Assembly: GCA_006535965.1 (NCBI GenBank)
Contig: QEAR01000015.1
Location: forward strand, 247,726-311,725
Source of the DNA: Spizellomyces sp. 'palustris'
Lineage: Eukaryota; Chytridiomycota; Chytridiomycetes; Spizellomycetales; Spizellomycetaceae
Direction of reading: 5' to 3'
DNA: 64,000 nucleotides
A program made the translations under genes and the position numbers. The notes below the pieces were generated by a model. That model saw only the letters and a program-made list of their open reading frames with translations. It was not told the DNA's origin and made no database searches. Of this stretch, positions 22,163-34,175 are shown piece by piece. Each line of letters begins with the position of its first letter. Positions within the stretch are counted from its first letter, which is position 1.

Positions 22163-23167
22163 TCAACTTGCCCATGCACCGCCTTTTCCCCCACTGACGT
22201 TTTTAAGACCACCAACGCCCCTAAGTAGTGGATTCGTCACTCCGAACAAGGAGGTACCCGGTGGATGAACAACGGTTGCGTGACATCCATATAAAACCCG
22301 AAAAGTTCGGATAAGTTCTGGATCGGCGACCGGTGGTGGCTCGCGAATTTTGGATTTGGTTATAATCGAGGTTGGTGAGGGCGATTCGTTTGTTTGGGCA
22401 GAAGAAAAGGGCGTGTACTTGAATAAATCCACTGGTTCATTCTTCACGCTTGAAGTTGATATTGAGGAAGAACTTTCTGAGCGTCGTTTTGCTTTTGGTT
22501 CTCGGTTGGGTGAGAGAGATCGTGATTGTTTTCGATTGTTTGACGATGTCTCCAACAAGGTCGTCGGGCTGTTCACGCGCTTTCGTTTGAAAGCAGCATC
22601 ATCTGGGTCACGCTGAGAAGACACCGGGGGATTGGATTTGCTGGGTCGGTAATGATGGGCGTCCCCATCCACAGAGCGCCGATGATCGTCGATATTGTTA
22701 ATCCTAACGCCTTTTGACGAGACCTCACAGCAGTCCTCGTGTTTTCGCAGCACTCTTTGCAGCTCATGCAGCTCAGCACTGGTTGTCGAGTCAGGATATG
22801 GGTCCACGTGTTCCGATTGTTTCATTGCCCACATTTTCGCCAGCACCACAATATCCATTCGGACTATAGGCTCTACAATGTCGTGCAAACCAGCATGTCC
22901 CAATCGTGTTAGCGAGCAGACCCATGGTTCTCGCCCATTCCCACTGTTATCCTTGAACTGAACGAAACGGAGTGTGCTAGATGGTTGTAAGCAGGCGGTC
23001 TGGACACAATCCGCCCAGCTCTTGAAGTACCGAGCCCAACTTGCTGCCCCAGCAGTGCGTTCGTAGGATTGTCGCAAGTACGACAATCTCACAAACACCT
23101 TTCTGGGAGGGAACAAGGCCGCTAGCGTATGGGCAACCCGGGGGGAGTTTGGGGAGATGTCCTGCAT
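22163..23167 (-). CDS. Hypothetical protein, Ser-rich and basic middle
   Basis: This is a single open exon of 334 residues from ATG 23167; the frame is open to 23239 without another ATG. I do not recognise the family. The N-terminal 120 residues look folded, with hydrophobic and Trp/Tyr-rich segments such as FVRLSYLRQSY and WARYFKSWADCV. The middle (about 155-275) is low complexity, with Arg/Ser/Lys/Glu and KRKR- and KAKRR-type nuclear localisation motifs. The tail has FRVLYGCHATVVHPPGTSLFG and then Gly-rich sequence. The motifs suggest a nuclear or DNA/RNA-associated protein, but this is inference. An extra 5' exon in the 450 bp upstream cannot be excluded. It is tandem with the R3HCC1-like gene downstream and the acyltransferase upstream. 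Confidence 0.6.
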   Translation of the reverse strand: MQDISPNSPRVAHTLAALFPPRKVFVRLSYLRQSYERTAGAASWARYFKSWADCVQTACLQPSSTLRFVQFKDNSGNGREPWVCSLTRLGHAGLHDIVEPIVRMDIVVLAKMWAMKQSEHVDPYPDSTTSAELHELQRVLRKHEDCCEVSSKGVRINNIDDHRRSVDGDAHHYRPSKSNPPVSSQRDPDDAAFKRKRVNSPTTLLETSSNNRKQSRSLSPNREPKAKRRSESSSSISTSSVKNEPVDLFKYTPFSSAQTNESPSPTSIITKSKIREPPPVADPELIRTFRVLYGCHATVVHPPGTSLFGVTNPLLRGVGGLKNVSGGKGGAWAS

Positions 23168-23617
23168 TCTGCTCTTTCGAGATCGCTGAATTGGAAATGC
23201 CAAGATAGGATGCCCAGCTGTCCAAACACATTCAAACACATTCCAACCAGCTTACGTCAGCATGCCAATTGGCGCAACGCCAATGTAGCTCCTCTGACCT
23301 TCACCAACTCCCGTGGGTTGGCTTCTGTGTTTCTTTCATACATCGGATATGGGAAACCTTTCCTGTTTTTTTTTCCTTAGAATGAGAAGCCCTGTCACTG
23401 TTTGTTCTTGGACTGCGAAGCACTCTCACTAAGGTTGGGATCTCCTCAAAGGACGAACGATCGACTCCGTCTGACGGTGTTGCTGGAATGGGTTACAAGG
23501 GAACTTTGCAATGACATGTAATCAACGCCCACTCGTCTTACTCTCTTACTTAAATATTGATACATCTAACAAGCAAACTTGAACTTTACAATCATTACTC
23601 TTGATCCGCCGTGTCCT
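23168..23617. other. Intergenic, no gene seen
   Basis: The 450 bases lie between two minus-strand genes. They contain a run of T at 23366-23375 and no frame with family features. They should hold the promoter of the 22163-23167 gene and the 3' end of the acyltransferase gene. Confidence 0.5.
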
Positions 23618-24586
23618 TCAAGCAAGACAAACAAGCTCCTCGCCTGTAGCCAGTTTCTGAAAACGGCGGACCAAACCCGATGCTACCCATCTTTTTGGAC
23701 CATCGCTTCTCCGTTTTGCCATCAATTTCTCTATTCCTTCTTCAACCGCTCGCCGTGCTTTCTCTCGGATACCCCAAATCCTGTCTACGTCTTCCCAGTT
23801 TCCGTTTAACCTGTCACATCTAATTGGCCTGCCAAAGCGAAAATACTGCATTTCATAGCTTACTGGTAGGCAAATAGGAAGGTTCATGCCTTTTCGTTCG
23901 TCCCGAATGACCTTGCTCATAAATCCATCCGGAATAGCTACATCCGTAAGTATATGTAGCATGTCCTCGCACCCGATTCCAGATATGGGCACAATAGTGT
24001 ACTGATGCTGGACAGCGAGACGGGCGAATCCAGCTCTTTGTCGCCACTGGAGACTATACTTTCTGTCTGATTTTTTACGGTAAACCTCATGGTGTCCTCC
24101 GGGGAGGACAAGGAGGTTGTGGCCTTTAGCCATTGCGTCAGCTACTGATGCGGGATCTCCGTTGATTGCACCAACGGCTGTGAGCAAATCAGCCCACAGC
24201 GGTATTTTGAGGTGAACTCGATCCATGATACCACGTGGGAGATGGCCTGTCAATAAATAAATGGTCGACAAGGTAGTGACAAGTTCGAGCGCCAGCAGCT
24301 GATGATTTTCCACATAAAGGATGCGGGAATTCTGCTCAGTGAGTTGAGCGACTATGGCCTCATTTTGAGCTGTTACTGGGAATATGGTCAGAACGAGGCG
24401 GGCAAGAGGGCGCAAGATAAAATCTGAAGGTTGCTGCCAGGTTTGGGCCCGGCGAGCAAGCGTCGCTCGACGGTGTTGCTCCAAGAAAACAACGAGGTAA
24501 AAGGGCCACAGAACAGCATATCGTAAAGCCGCATATAGATCGCTAGCCTTCAGATTTCGAAATTTGTTTGACATGCAATGAACCAT
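23618..24586 (-). CDS. DGAT2-like acyltransferase, TMEM68/phytyl-ester-synthase group
   Basis: Enzymes of this group move acyl chains onto diacylglycerol, phytol or lysolipids at ER or lipid-droplet membranes. The protein is 322 residues in a single exon with ATG 24586. A hydrophobic segment lies at about residues 20-38 (ALRYAVLWPFYLVVF). The catalytic-type block is VENHQLLALELV near residues 96-107. The His is followed by an acidic residue six places on, the spacing seen in the TMEM68/PES branch rather than the classic His-x4-Asp. LVLPGGHHEVYRKK at about 160-173 is the second family block. GFARLAVQHQYTIVPISGIG follows. The substrate cannot be told from sequence. It is divergent from SPT3 with 262 bp between start codons. 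Confidence 0.82.
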   Translation of the reverse strand: MVHCMSNKFRNLKASDLYAALRYAVLWPFYLVVFLEQHRRATLARRAQTWQQPSDFILRPLARLVLTIFPVTAQNEAIVAQLTEQNSRILYVENHQLLALELVTTLSTIYLLTGHLPRGIMDRVHLKIPLWADLLTAVGAINGDPASVADAMAKGHNLLVLPGGHHEVYRKKSDRKYSLQWRQRAGFARLAVQHQYTIVPISGIGCEDMLHILTDVAIPDGFMSKVIRDERKGMNLPICLPVSYEMQYFRFGRPIRCDRLNGNWEDVDRIWGIREKARRAVEEGIEKLMAKRRSDGPKRWVASGLVRRFQKLATGEELVCLA

Positions 24587-24848
24587 AGTTCGTTTTTCGT
24601 CGTTCCTCGTTCGTGGAAAATATATAAGCGATCAGGGCGATCGGCGGGAAGGCCAACTTCAAATCCTCACGCCAATGAAGCCAGCTGATCAACCTGGCTT
24701 GACATTCGAATGGAAGGGCTTAGGCAGGAGATTTGGTTTGCGCCGACTTGGTTTGCCGACTCGTCAGCGATTCTCCGTTTCGGTCAAAGCATCTGAATAC
24801 GTAAAAGGAGAGGCCCAAGACCTAGGTTGAGGAATCTGTTCCCTCTAC

Positions 24849-26165
24849 ATGATGTCCTCCAAACATGTGCGTATTCGTTTTTTTTTTCGAGGACAGTATG
24901 TGAATGGAACACTGATGTAAACTCGTGCAGAGCAATCACCGGCAGCCGCTGTATCAGACGGAAATTCAGCAGGTGGGTGACTGGCCTTTCCTCCTTCAAA
25001 GTCACAGGAGGGACCGTCTCAATTTCTTGGATAGATGATGTACGTTTTTGGGGAAGTCACAGAGCCGCTCGAGGAAACGACGTTGTTAATTGAGGAGATT
25101 GTACGATCGCAAATGATTGAAATTGTGCGTCAGTCCTTCGGCAAGGGTCCTTTGCGTGCACTCGGGGGCTGATTGTTGATGCACTATAGATAGTACGAGC
25201 TGTGCAGCAAGCAGCAAAGCGCAACTCTCGGTTCCTCATTGCAGAAGATTTGATATTCTTGATTCGCCACGATCGCCAAAAAGTGAATACACTCCGAACA
25301 TTTCTTACATACAAGGACGCCCAAAAATCTGCCAAAAAAAACCCTGCTCCTGTGGAACAGATTGCCGATGATGAAGGGTTGGACGACGCTGGAGGAAGTA
25401 AGGGTCTCACATTTTCGCGGAGTGCTGGTCGATAGATTTTTCATTCAGGATCGTATTGCTTCCTTTAAGCCGGCATGGTGCGGAAGAAAATCAAGTTCTC
25501 CTGGGACATTATAAATTACTACAGCTCTGTGCTTGAAGATGATGATGACGACATTGTGGATGAAGATGAGCAGCAGGCGTACGAGTACCAAATTGCTCGC
25601 TTAAAGGTATGGACACACTCGTCATTTGCTTACTGAAGCTTTTGCTTTGATTAATATAGAGTGTGTCTCTTACAGACAGCTGACGAGGTCACTCGCACGA
25701 TGACAAAGGAAGAATACATGTATTATTCAGAATGTCGGCAAGCATCTTTTACATATAAAAAGCTGGCGCGGTTTCGAAAATGGTGTGAAATGGGAACGTG
25801 AGTAGCCAATCCCTTGTAAACCAAAGTACATCAGCACTAACAGTACTTTTAGATACTATGAAAACAAACCTATTGCAGAAGTCATTGACATACTTGGCTT
25901 CCTCGCATATGAAATGGTATCAAAACTAACGGAGACTGGCCTCAAAATCAAAAAAGAATGGGATGAACGAAAAATGGATGAGAAGGAAAAAGCAAAGCTG
26001 GTTCAGGAGAAGAAGAATGTAGGGTTGTTTGCAAAGCCAACACATGAGCAGAAGCCGTTGCATCCTGTACATATTCACGAGGCATTTCGACGACTCCAGA
26101 AAATGTCTCAACCGATGAGTAACTTCAGAGGTGGATTAGTACGAACTAATCTGGCGCTTATATAG
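24849..26165 (+). CDS. SPT3: SAGA complex subunit Spt3
   Basis: Spt3 carries paired histone folds and delivers TBP to promoters within SAGA. The model has a six-codon first exon (24849-24866, donor GTGCGT). A short exon then ends YQTEIQQ at 24992, and an exon starting at 25035 reads [39 protein letters not shown] completes the first histone fold. The second half begins [13 protein letters not shown]. It has [20 protein letters not shown] and [20 protein letters not shown], the conserved C-terminal histone-fold blocks, and ends with NFRGGLVR. Seven or so exons all join in phase. Length is a little over 300 residues, close to yeast Spt3 (337). Confidence 0.94.
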
Positions 26166-26271
26166 ATAGAGTTGCATGCATCAAATTAATATTTTTGTAT
26201 ATACAAGCAGGCTGCATTGCAGCCAAAAAAATCGCTGCTACTTGCGCCTAAAGTGTCTGACGTCTAGATCC

Positions 26272-29200
26272 TCATGAGAGCTGGGGTTCGTGGTTCTTCA
26301 GCACAACCAGGACCGGTTCTCGACGATCGTCTGGCTGGACTCTGATCTTCACCGTTTCTCCGTCCCGTATCGAACCCTCTATGATAGGGCCAATGAAAAT
26401 GTGTTCAGCAGTGTCAGCTATAGAGTATGAACATGGGCACGTACCGATAAGTGCGTTCGCCAATGAATTCAGAAGATGTTTTTGGATGACTCTGTTCAGA
26501 GGACGTGCACCTAGACAATGTAGAAGTGAGCAAGTAGACCTGAAAACGACACGTAATAGATAAGTATCAGAATTGACTTACCGTATATGGGATCATAGCC
26601 GGCATCAGCCAGCCATTGCTAGAAGACGTTGGGAACAATTAGCAGCCGAAGCGCCTGCAACGAACCCGGTAGGGGCCTCACCTTTGCCTCGTCATCCACA
26701 TCCAGCTTAAGGTGATGATCCTGTAGACGTTTCTGCACATCGCGTAGACGGACATCCACGATTTGTCGGATCATTTCCCTCGAAAGACGGTTGAAAATGA
26801 CTTGCTCATCGATTCTGATTCACGTCCCGGCAAAGTGAGAATGCGTGATGACGAAGAGACCAACACAAGCATACCTACCGGTTGACAAACTCTGGTGGGA
26901 AATAACCGCGCACCTAGGAATTCCAAGTCATTCGCAAAACGATTTCATGTAGATATGACGAGGACATGGTTTTACACACAGCATTCAACACCTCCTCTTT
27001 CGCATAAGGTGTGAGTGGTCCTTCAGGTTGCATGGTCAAAACATCAGCACCTGTTTCGCATGATTAGCCGTGGCAAGATGCATTTCACAGAGAGACTAGG
27101 AAAATACCCAAGTTGGAGGTCATGATTATGATAGTGTTCCGAAAGTCCACCTTATGTCCGTGCGAGTCCGTAAGCACTCCGTCATCGAGGACTTTGGAAT
27201 GCAGTAACACAGTTAGGGAGATCGGCGTAATGCTTCAAATGTATTGGTGTCGCACCTTGCAACAAAAGGTTGGTCACATCCCGATGGGCTTTTTCAATTT
27301 CGTCCAGCAGGACAACAGAGTACGGCTACAAAGTGGGTTAACTGCTGCAAACGTACATAAAATCACATCAAGCGAGGAAATACCTTCCGCCGAACCGCTT
27401 CGGTGAGCTCACCACCTTCCTCAAACCCAATATATCTAGTTGCTCAAAGTGAGACATTCGGTAGCGCTTTTTTTCAGCTCAGTTGCTAAGGTCATCAAAG
27501 CATACCCTGGTGGAGCCCCAATCAGGCGGGAAAGGGAGAACTACAGCCAACGATGAGTTTCATTTGTGCGACCAGAAGGACAATTTTCTTTTTGTACCTT
27601 TTCCATGTACTCGCTCATATCAATGCGAATAATGGCGTGCTCCGTGTCAAACAAAAACTCGGCAAGTGCTTTACACAGCTCGGTCTGGAATACGTGTCAC
27701 ATCAAGCTCACATATTTGATGAATGAACTATTTCACTAGCAATCTTACCTTGCCGACACCGGTAGGGCCTAAGTGGAATTCAAGTTAGTATCTGATTAGG
27801 GCAACCATCAATGCAAACTCCTACCCAAAAACATGAAGGATGCGACGGGCCGAGTTTGTGACTGAAGACCTGCGCGACTCAATCTGAACAGCGCATGTTA
27901 GGAAGAGGCCTATTGTACACAATTGTAAACGATAGTAGTGGCGCCTACCTAGCTGCTTCCGTGACAGCATGAATGGCCTCATCTTGTCCAATGACTCGCT
28001 TTCGCAGTACATCTGCCATCTGTAGAGATTGGAAACGGTTACATCGTGCCTATACTTGGTGAAATGAAGCGGTAGCGTACACGCAGAAGCTTCTCCCTCT
28101 CGCCACGTAGTAAGTTCTGAAGCACCAAAAATCAGTATGTTGGGACCGTCCTTCTTAGCTAAAGAGCCTTCCGTCAGATGCGCACCTGTACCGGAATACC
28201 CGTTCGCTTTGACACAACGCGTGCAATGTCATTTGCAGTTACGCGTTCATGGATGAGTCTTTCCGGTCCTTCCATCTCTTCACTATGTCAGAAAGCTGGT
28301 GAGCAGGAGCATATATCGTGGCACGATGGTAAGGTTACATACGTGTCTTCTGGCAGGTCCTTTTCAAGCTTCGGAATGACTTCATACAAAAGCTGACTGG
28401 CTCGGCCAAGATCTCCACGCCGCTGGGCCATTTCAAACTCCATGCGGGCTTGCTCCAATCGCTGCTTCAGTTGCTTGATATGCTCAATTCGCTGCCTGTA
28501 TACAGCGCAAACTATAGCCATTGTCATGATAGGAGCTCATGTTGCCCACCAGATTACCTCTCTTGCTGCCAAATCTTCGTCAACTCTTTTTCCTGATGTT
28601 TCTTTTCCTCGAGTTCCTTCTCCAGTTTTTGCCGCCGCTCTCTTGACACCGCATCCGTTTCCTTTACCATGTGCCATCAACATCTGTTATGCACCATCGT
28701 CACAAGTGTCAACTACCTTCCGCAAGGACTCAAGCTCAATCTCAATTGTCAAAATCTGACGTTCCAACTTCTCGAGCGCTTCGGGTTTACTTTCTTGAGC
28801 CAATCTCAAGGCTGCACATGCTTCATCCACCAGATCGATAGCTGCATCTGGCAAGAAACGATCTGTGATGTAGCGATGAGCGTGTTGCGCTGCTGCTACC
28901 AGGGCGCTATCTGCAATGCGGACTCCGTGATGCACTTCATAACGCTCCTTCACTGTAAGTAGACATTGAATAACAAGTATGGCATGGGAGAGTCACATGG
29001 AGCGAGTTTGCTTACACCCGCGGAGAATCGAAATTGTGGCTTCAGCACTTGGCTCTTCCACGAGCACGGACTGGAAGCGGCGGGCAAGAGCGGGATCCTG
29101 GCAAGAGTCTCAAGTTCAGCCTGTGTTTCATGCTTATGTGCCAAACAACGTACCTTTTCGATGTACTTGCGGTACTCGTCAATAGTGGTTGCCCCACAGC

Positions 29201-30356
29201 AACGCAGGGTCCCTCTCGCCAAAGCAGGCTTTAGCATATTGCTTGCATCCATTCCTCCTTCCGATTTGCCCAACCCAAATAATGTATGAAGTTCTGGTAG
29301 GGCTCATTAGATATGGGCTCGGCCGCGTAAACATTTATCATTGGGTACCATCGATGAACAAGATGAGCTTTCCTTCTTCTTCTTGTACGTCGCGAAGAAC
29401 TGCCTTCAAGCGGTCTTCGAATTCGCCTCTATTCAATAGTCAGTTAGACTTGGCCGCAATCATCGCAAGACTTAAAGAAACTTTACCGGAACTTTGTCCC
29501 AGCAACCAGAGCTCCTAAATCTAGCGCAATGACTCGCTTATTTCTCATACTGTCCGGACTACTCTTTCAATCAATATAATGCCTTGCGGTGCACGCAAAC
29601 TGAAATATCGGGGACGCACACTTCTCCCTTTTCAATTCTTTGGGCCAGACCCTCAATGATGGCAGTCTTCCCAACGCCGGCCTCACCTATGAGGCATGGG
29701 TTGTTTTTTGTTCGGCGGCTAAGTCTGAATTGAAGACATGTCTCATGAGAGATGTAGTACTGGAGATTATTACATTTTACCAATACTGACACTTGAATTG
29801 TGCGCCTAATTTCCTCATCTGGAGATTTAAGGCGCGAGGAATATATCAAGTTCAGTACTCTGTGGATCATGTTTTGTGCTAGTTAATGCTTCATCAAACC
29901 TCGTCCGATGACAGGATCTAGCTTGCCGGCGGCAGCAAGTTCTGTCAAGTCGATCCCAAACTGTTTGAGTGCTGCACCTTTTTCAGGCGGCGGTGCATTT
30001 GCTGGGTTCATGCGCATTCCCGGAAAACCACCGGCGCCTCATTAAGGAAACATAAACAGAGTATGGGTTAGCATATGTGCCGCGAAACAAGCAAGTTACG
30101 ACGTCTTTATTGTCATTTCCTGAAGTTTAATTGCTCGACTATTCTGATCTGCCTTGATCTAGAACATCTATTTCCTAACCTTATCAGTCTACCTACCTGG
30201 TCCATTGACATAGTGTCGTGCAATGGACGGCGAGACAATCTTGTGACCTGGACACAAGCCAGATCGCGCCGGAATGACCGGAACATGACAGACCGCCGCC
30301 CGGACACCAGGCACTGGCCGTGGAGAAACCTTTAGTGAACGACAAACCTTCAACAT
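26272..30356 (-). CDS. HSP78: Mitochondrial ClpB-type disaggregase Hsp78
   Basis: Hsp78 is the mitochondrial AAA+ disaggregase that rescues aggregated matrix proteins with mtHsp70. About 15 exons run from ATG 30356 to TGA at 26272. Exon 1 (to about 30192) is a Cys/Arg/Val-rich import leader ending RHYVNGPG. Exon 2 starts [13 protein letters not shown] after a short Gly-rich join and leads into KLDPVIGR. Thus the N domain of cytosolic Hsp104 is absent, as expected for Hsp78. The first Walker A is [12 protein letters not shown] (29692-29657). [16 protein letters not shown] and [20 protein letters not shown] follow. The coiled-coil middle domain lies at 28760-28350. The second Walker A, GPTGVGK, ends at 27751, where an intron interrupts it. 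The C-terminus is [20 protein letters not shown]. It is divergent from trehalose phosphorylase. Confidence 0.94.
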
Positions 30357-30629
30357 ATCGTAGGATTGGGAGATGTACAAGCAAGCAAAACAAACGTTTG
30401 CCGGCCCCCAGGCGCAAAAAACAGCTCGTGGAAGATGCGAGAAAGCGACTGGGTATGAGTCAATCTTGGTCACGTCATCAATTGCACGTACGTCATCAGT
30501 TCCGCTGGGACCTTTTCGCCATAGCAAGGTCTAAAGGGCCCATTGGCAATGCATTGCTTTCGCTACCTTTAAAAAGAATACAACGTTATAGACGATAGTC
30601 TACAGCTTTTCAACTCATATATATGTAAA
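30357..30629. promoter_or_regulatory. Shared divergent promoter of HSP78 and trehalose phosphorylase
   Basis: The 273 bases separate outward-facing ATGs of two stress-linked genes. Two direct copies of ACGTCATCA sit at 30472-30480 and 30490-30498, 18 bases apart. Each contains the ATF/CREB half-site (TGACGT on the minus strand). Spaced GAA words near 30431-30443 could be a weak heat-shock element. A TTTAAAAAG box at about 30567-30575, some 55 bases before ATG 30630, may be a TATA-like element. The motifs are seen directly; their use is inference. Confidence 0.5.
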
Positions 30630-33600
30630 ATGGCTACTGCAGACTCATTCCCGAGAGATCTCGCCGACCAGCCCGCTCCGCCGCCGCCTGTTCCCAGGCG
30701 CAGAGCTCTATCGATTAGCGGGACTTCTAGAACTCCAGGGAAATCCGCCCCTCCACAAGGCGTCTATGTCGGAATAGAAATAGAGGCCCGCGGTCCCCGA
30801 CCTGCATTTTGTGTTTATGTGCATGATGGATTCTACGAAGTGGACTTTACAACCCAATTCATGCAGTCTGGGTCCGATGGAGCGTTTTCGGAAGCGCCAG
30901 AGAACGAGGTGGCTACAATAGACGAAGACGATCAGAATGATCTCGACAAGCAGGACACAAAGGAAAGCGGACAAGCTGGCACTCAAGAAAGGCGCTCACC
31001 TCCAGCTTCCAGTGATTCTGAGCCTCCGCAAAGCATTGACGGTCACCACCTTAGTAACATGGAAAACGCTATCATCATATGGTTGCGTGAATATGCCAAG
31101 TCACATCGCTACAAAATTCATGCGGCTGGGATTGGTGTGGCAGCTGGACAGGATGTATGCTTCGGCTACGGTGACATGTACCTCAGGAATCATGATGAAG
31201 ACTCGGATACAGGCAGCCTTAGACTACCTGCACGTCTGTGGTTTGAGCTGGATATCCTTCCAATTGTTGTGGAAACCAAGGGATTCACTCTCGATGAACG
31301 TGCATGTTCTGCTGCGCGCAAAGCTGAGCTGGCTCTTAACCCGCACATTGCTGGAAACATACCTCGCATCTCCTGCGGCTACAGACATGAGGTTAGCCGG
31401 CCCTTACTGCTGTTTAATCCTTGCTGGCAACTGAAGCTTTGAATATCTTTCTGTTATGCCCATAGGTGGAAGTTGATGCCAACGGGAGGTTTGTGTGCAT
31501 GGAATCATCTGCGTTGGATATGATGAGTTTTGTACTTAGCCGTTATATCAGAATTCATCTTGCAGATAGCATTGATTATGAGAAGACTGTAACTCCCGAA
31601 ACATGGAACATATTCACCAAATTGGTCGAGGTAGGCCTTGCAAGATATTTACGACATTGTTGTACGCTCAAGGTTATCATTCACTTCTCTTGACTCTTAG
31701 CTTACGAGAGATCGATATCTCCAGATATCTTTCTTCAACTCTACACCCCAGGGCGGAGGAGGTGGGTCTAAAATTGCTTATTTGGAGCGAATCGACAATA
31801 ATGACTTGCACATTAACCATTTTAGTGGCTCTCATGAGACATGCGCTGCTGCGGCTCTTTCGTTTGATGGGGGTGAATGTCAAGTGGTTTGTTATGAAGC
31901 CAAAGCCTGAAATCTTCGATATCACGAAGCGCAAGTTCCACAATGTGCTTCAAGGCGTCGCCCCGAAGGATGTTCATTTAACAGACGAGGATAAGAAGAT
32001 GTTTGAACGTGTACGTAGCACGCTTTGCTTTGAGTGACTTGAAGCTCATAATTTTGACTTGCAGTGGGCAAGGGATAACGTACAGCGCTACTGGGCTGAC
32101 GGCCCCATTGTGCAATCCGATGTTATCGTCATTGATGATCCTCAACGTTAGTGATTTATCATTTAAATTAAGGCATTGTTTGATTGACCAATTGCATGAG
32201 ACAGCATGCGGAATAATTCCCTACATTAAACGGTTGAATCCCAGTTGCAAGATCATCTACCGGAGTCACATTGAAGGTAGAGACGAGCATTTCCATTTCT
32301 ACGAAGCAGGAGCGTCTCGCTAATGGACTCTGTCATCTAGTAACTGCGGATCTTGCTGACAACCCAACTACCGAACAACACCACGTTTGGTCGTATCTTT
32401 GGAAATTTATCCGCCACGCGGATGTGTTTGTCTCTCATCCTGTAGGTTTGAGAAGATGATGTTGGTTATTGCTTGTATGACTCTGTGGACTGATGCTTTT
32501 TACACAGGTGGCAAATTTTGTTCCGTCGTGCGTGCCAAAAGATCGCCTCGTCATGATGCCAGCGTCAACTGATCCCATAGATGGGCTCAACAAAGAATTG
32601 GATTCCGAAGCGATGGATTACTATCAAGCCATTTTCAACCGTATTAGCTTAGACACGACTGGGAAAATCGTCGACTTTGCGAATAGACCTTATGTTGCAC
32701 AAATTTGTCGTTTCGATCCTAGTAAAGGTATGCTTTTTGCTGATTTAAGAACAGCCTGTTTATGATCCTTACTGACTTGAATTAGGCATCCCGCACCTAC
32801 TCAAAGCGTACAAACTGTTGCGACAGCGGTTGCGTGATAATAATGTTCCTATTGAGGACACGCCGCAGTTAGTCATTGCCGGACACGGAAGTATCGATGA
32901 TCCGGATGGAAATGTAGTGTTTGAGCAGGTTTTGATGATTCTGGGGCAGGACGAGTATGCGTGGATTGCGGACGACATTATTGCAGCACTGTCGGTATTA
33001 CATTGTCCGTGACGCGCACATGTATGGAGACTTACCTGCTTTCTTTAGCCTGCCGCCCTCTGACCAATTGTTGAATGCTTTACTCCGTGGCGCCCATGTG
33101 GCCCTCCAATTGTCCACTCGCGAAGGTGATGTCGTGTATACTCTAGTAACGCAAATCATTTCTGACCCCAAGCTGGATTATTTTGACAGGTTTTGAGATC
33201 AAGGTAACTGAAGCACTCGCGAAAGGTGTGCCGGTCATTGCATATAAGGCTGGCGGTATCCCGCATCAAATACAAAACGGTCGAACGGGCTTCCTCGTGG
33301 AAGTTGGGGACATTGAACAAGTGGTCCACCATCTCTACAATCTTATCACCGATGCTAAGCTCCATACCAGAATGTCAAGGGCTGCGGCAGACTTCGTTTC
33401 TGAAGAATACTTTACAGTATGTGATCTACGATAGGAATGCCCCATCTTGAGGTCCCGATTGACTGAGTCACTGTCTAGGTTTTTCAAGCTATAAACTGGC
33501 TCTGGCTTCTGAACGCGGTGCACTCGGGCCGCTTCAGCGACGAAAACCCTCCGCCAGATACAGCAACAATTGAGAAGGAGAAGGACCGAGCCCTGCATGA

Positions 33601-33916
33601 GGCCGCGACCGGTCGGAACGGGAAGATGATGAAATCTTCTGATGAGGATATGGACGGGCTGCGGTGCACCTCCTCACCACCACCGACGGATGAGCAGGAA
33701 GAGGAAGATCGGCGGATCGAAGAAGCATTTGAGCAACAACGCCAGACATTGGCCGGTGGTGGCCGGTGGGTTAAGGTAAATCTCAGGGAGCATTAATTTT
33801 TGAAGCAGCAAGAATTAACATCTTTTGTCTCAAAGGAACTATGGCAGAGAGAATATACCAGAACATGCACGCCAAGGAAGAAGAAGAGCAAAAGCAAGGA
33901 GGATACCGGAAAGTAA
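30630..33916 (+). CDS. Trehalose phosphorylase (retaining, GT4 family; CCG-9/Grifola type)
   Basis: The enzyme reversibly splits trehalose with phosphate into glucose and glucose 1-phosphate in the cytosol. The N-terminal extension is specific to this fungal group, with a Pro-rich start and an acidic segment at about residues 90-130. The core begins LQISFFNSTPQGGG joined to VALMRHALLRLFRLMGV (near 31720-31870). KPKPEIFDITKRKFHNVLQG follows, then IDDPQ and CKIIYRSHIE. The GT4 catalytic lobe has FVSHPVANFVP and RICRFDPSKG-like RFDPSKGIPHLLKAYKLL. STREG joins FEIKVTEALAKGVPVIAYKA across an intron at 33128-33191, giving the Glu-x7-Glu motif. The tail beyond 33500 is highly charged and ends KSKEDTGK. 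About 12 exons are needed. It probably links trehalose reserves of spores to glycolysis. It is divergent from HSP78. Confidence 0.88.
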
Positions 33917-34175
33917 ACATGAAATCTCCATTTGTACAGTCTTCCATAGATGTCACATCATCTTGTAAGAGCCAGCATAGTAAGAGTCTGTTTATAGTCA
34001 TATCTAGAACACAGGACAATATATGAGTATCGGCCAAAAGTCCGGACGTGTATATTTTCAACAAAAAGCGGGTCGCGAGAGCAATTATACAAGATACAAA
34101 AATATGGGTGAAAGGGGGCGAATCGATATATACTCTTACGATGTAGGCGAATAAAACAGAGATCGCGCTGGGATA

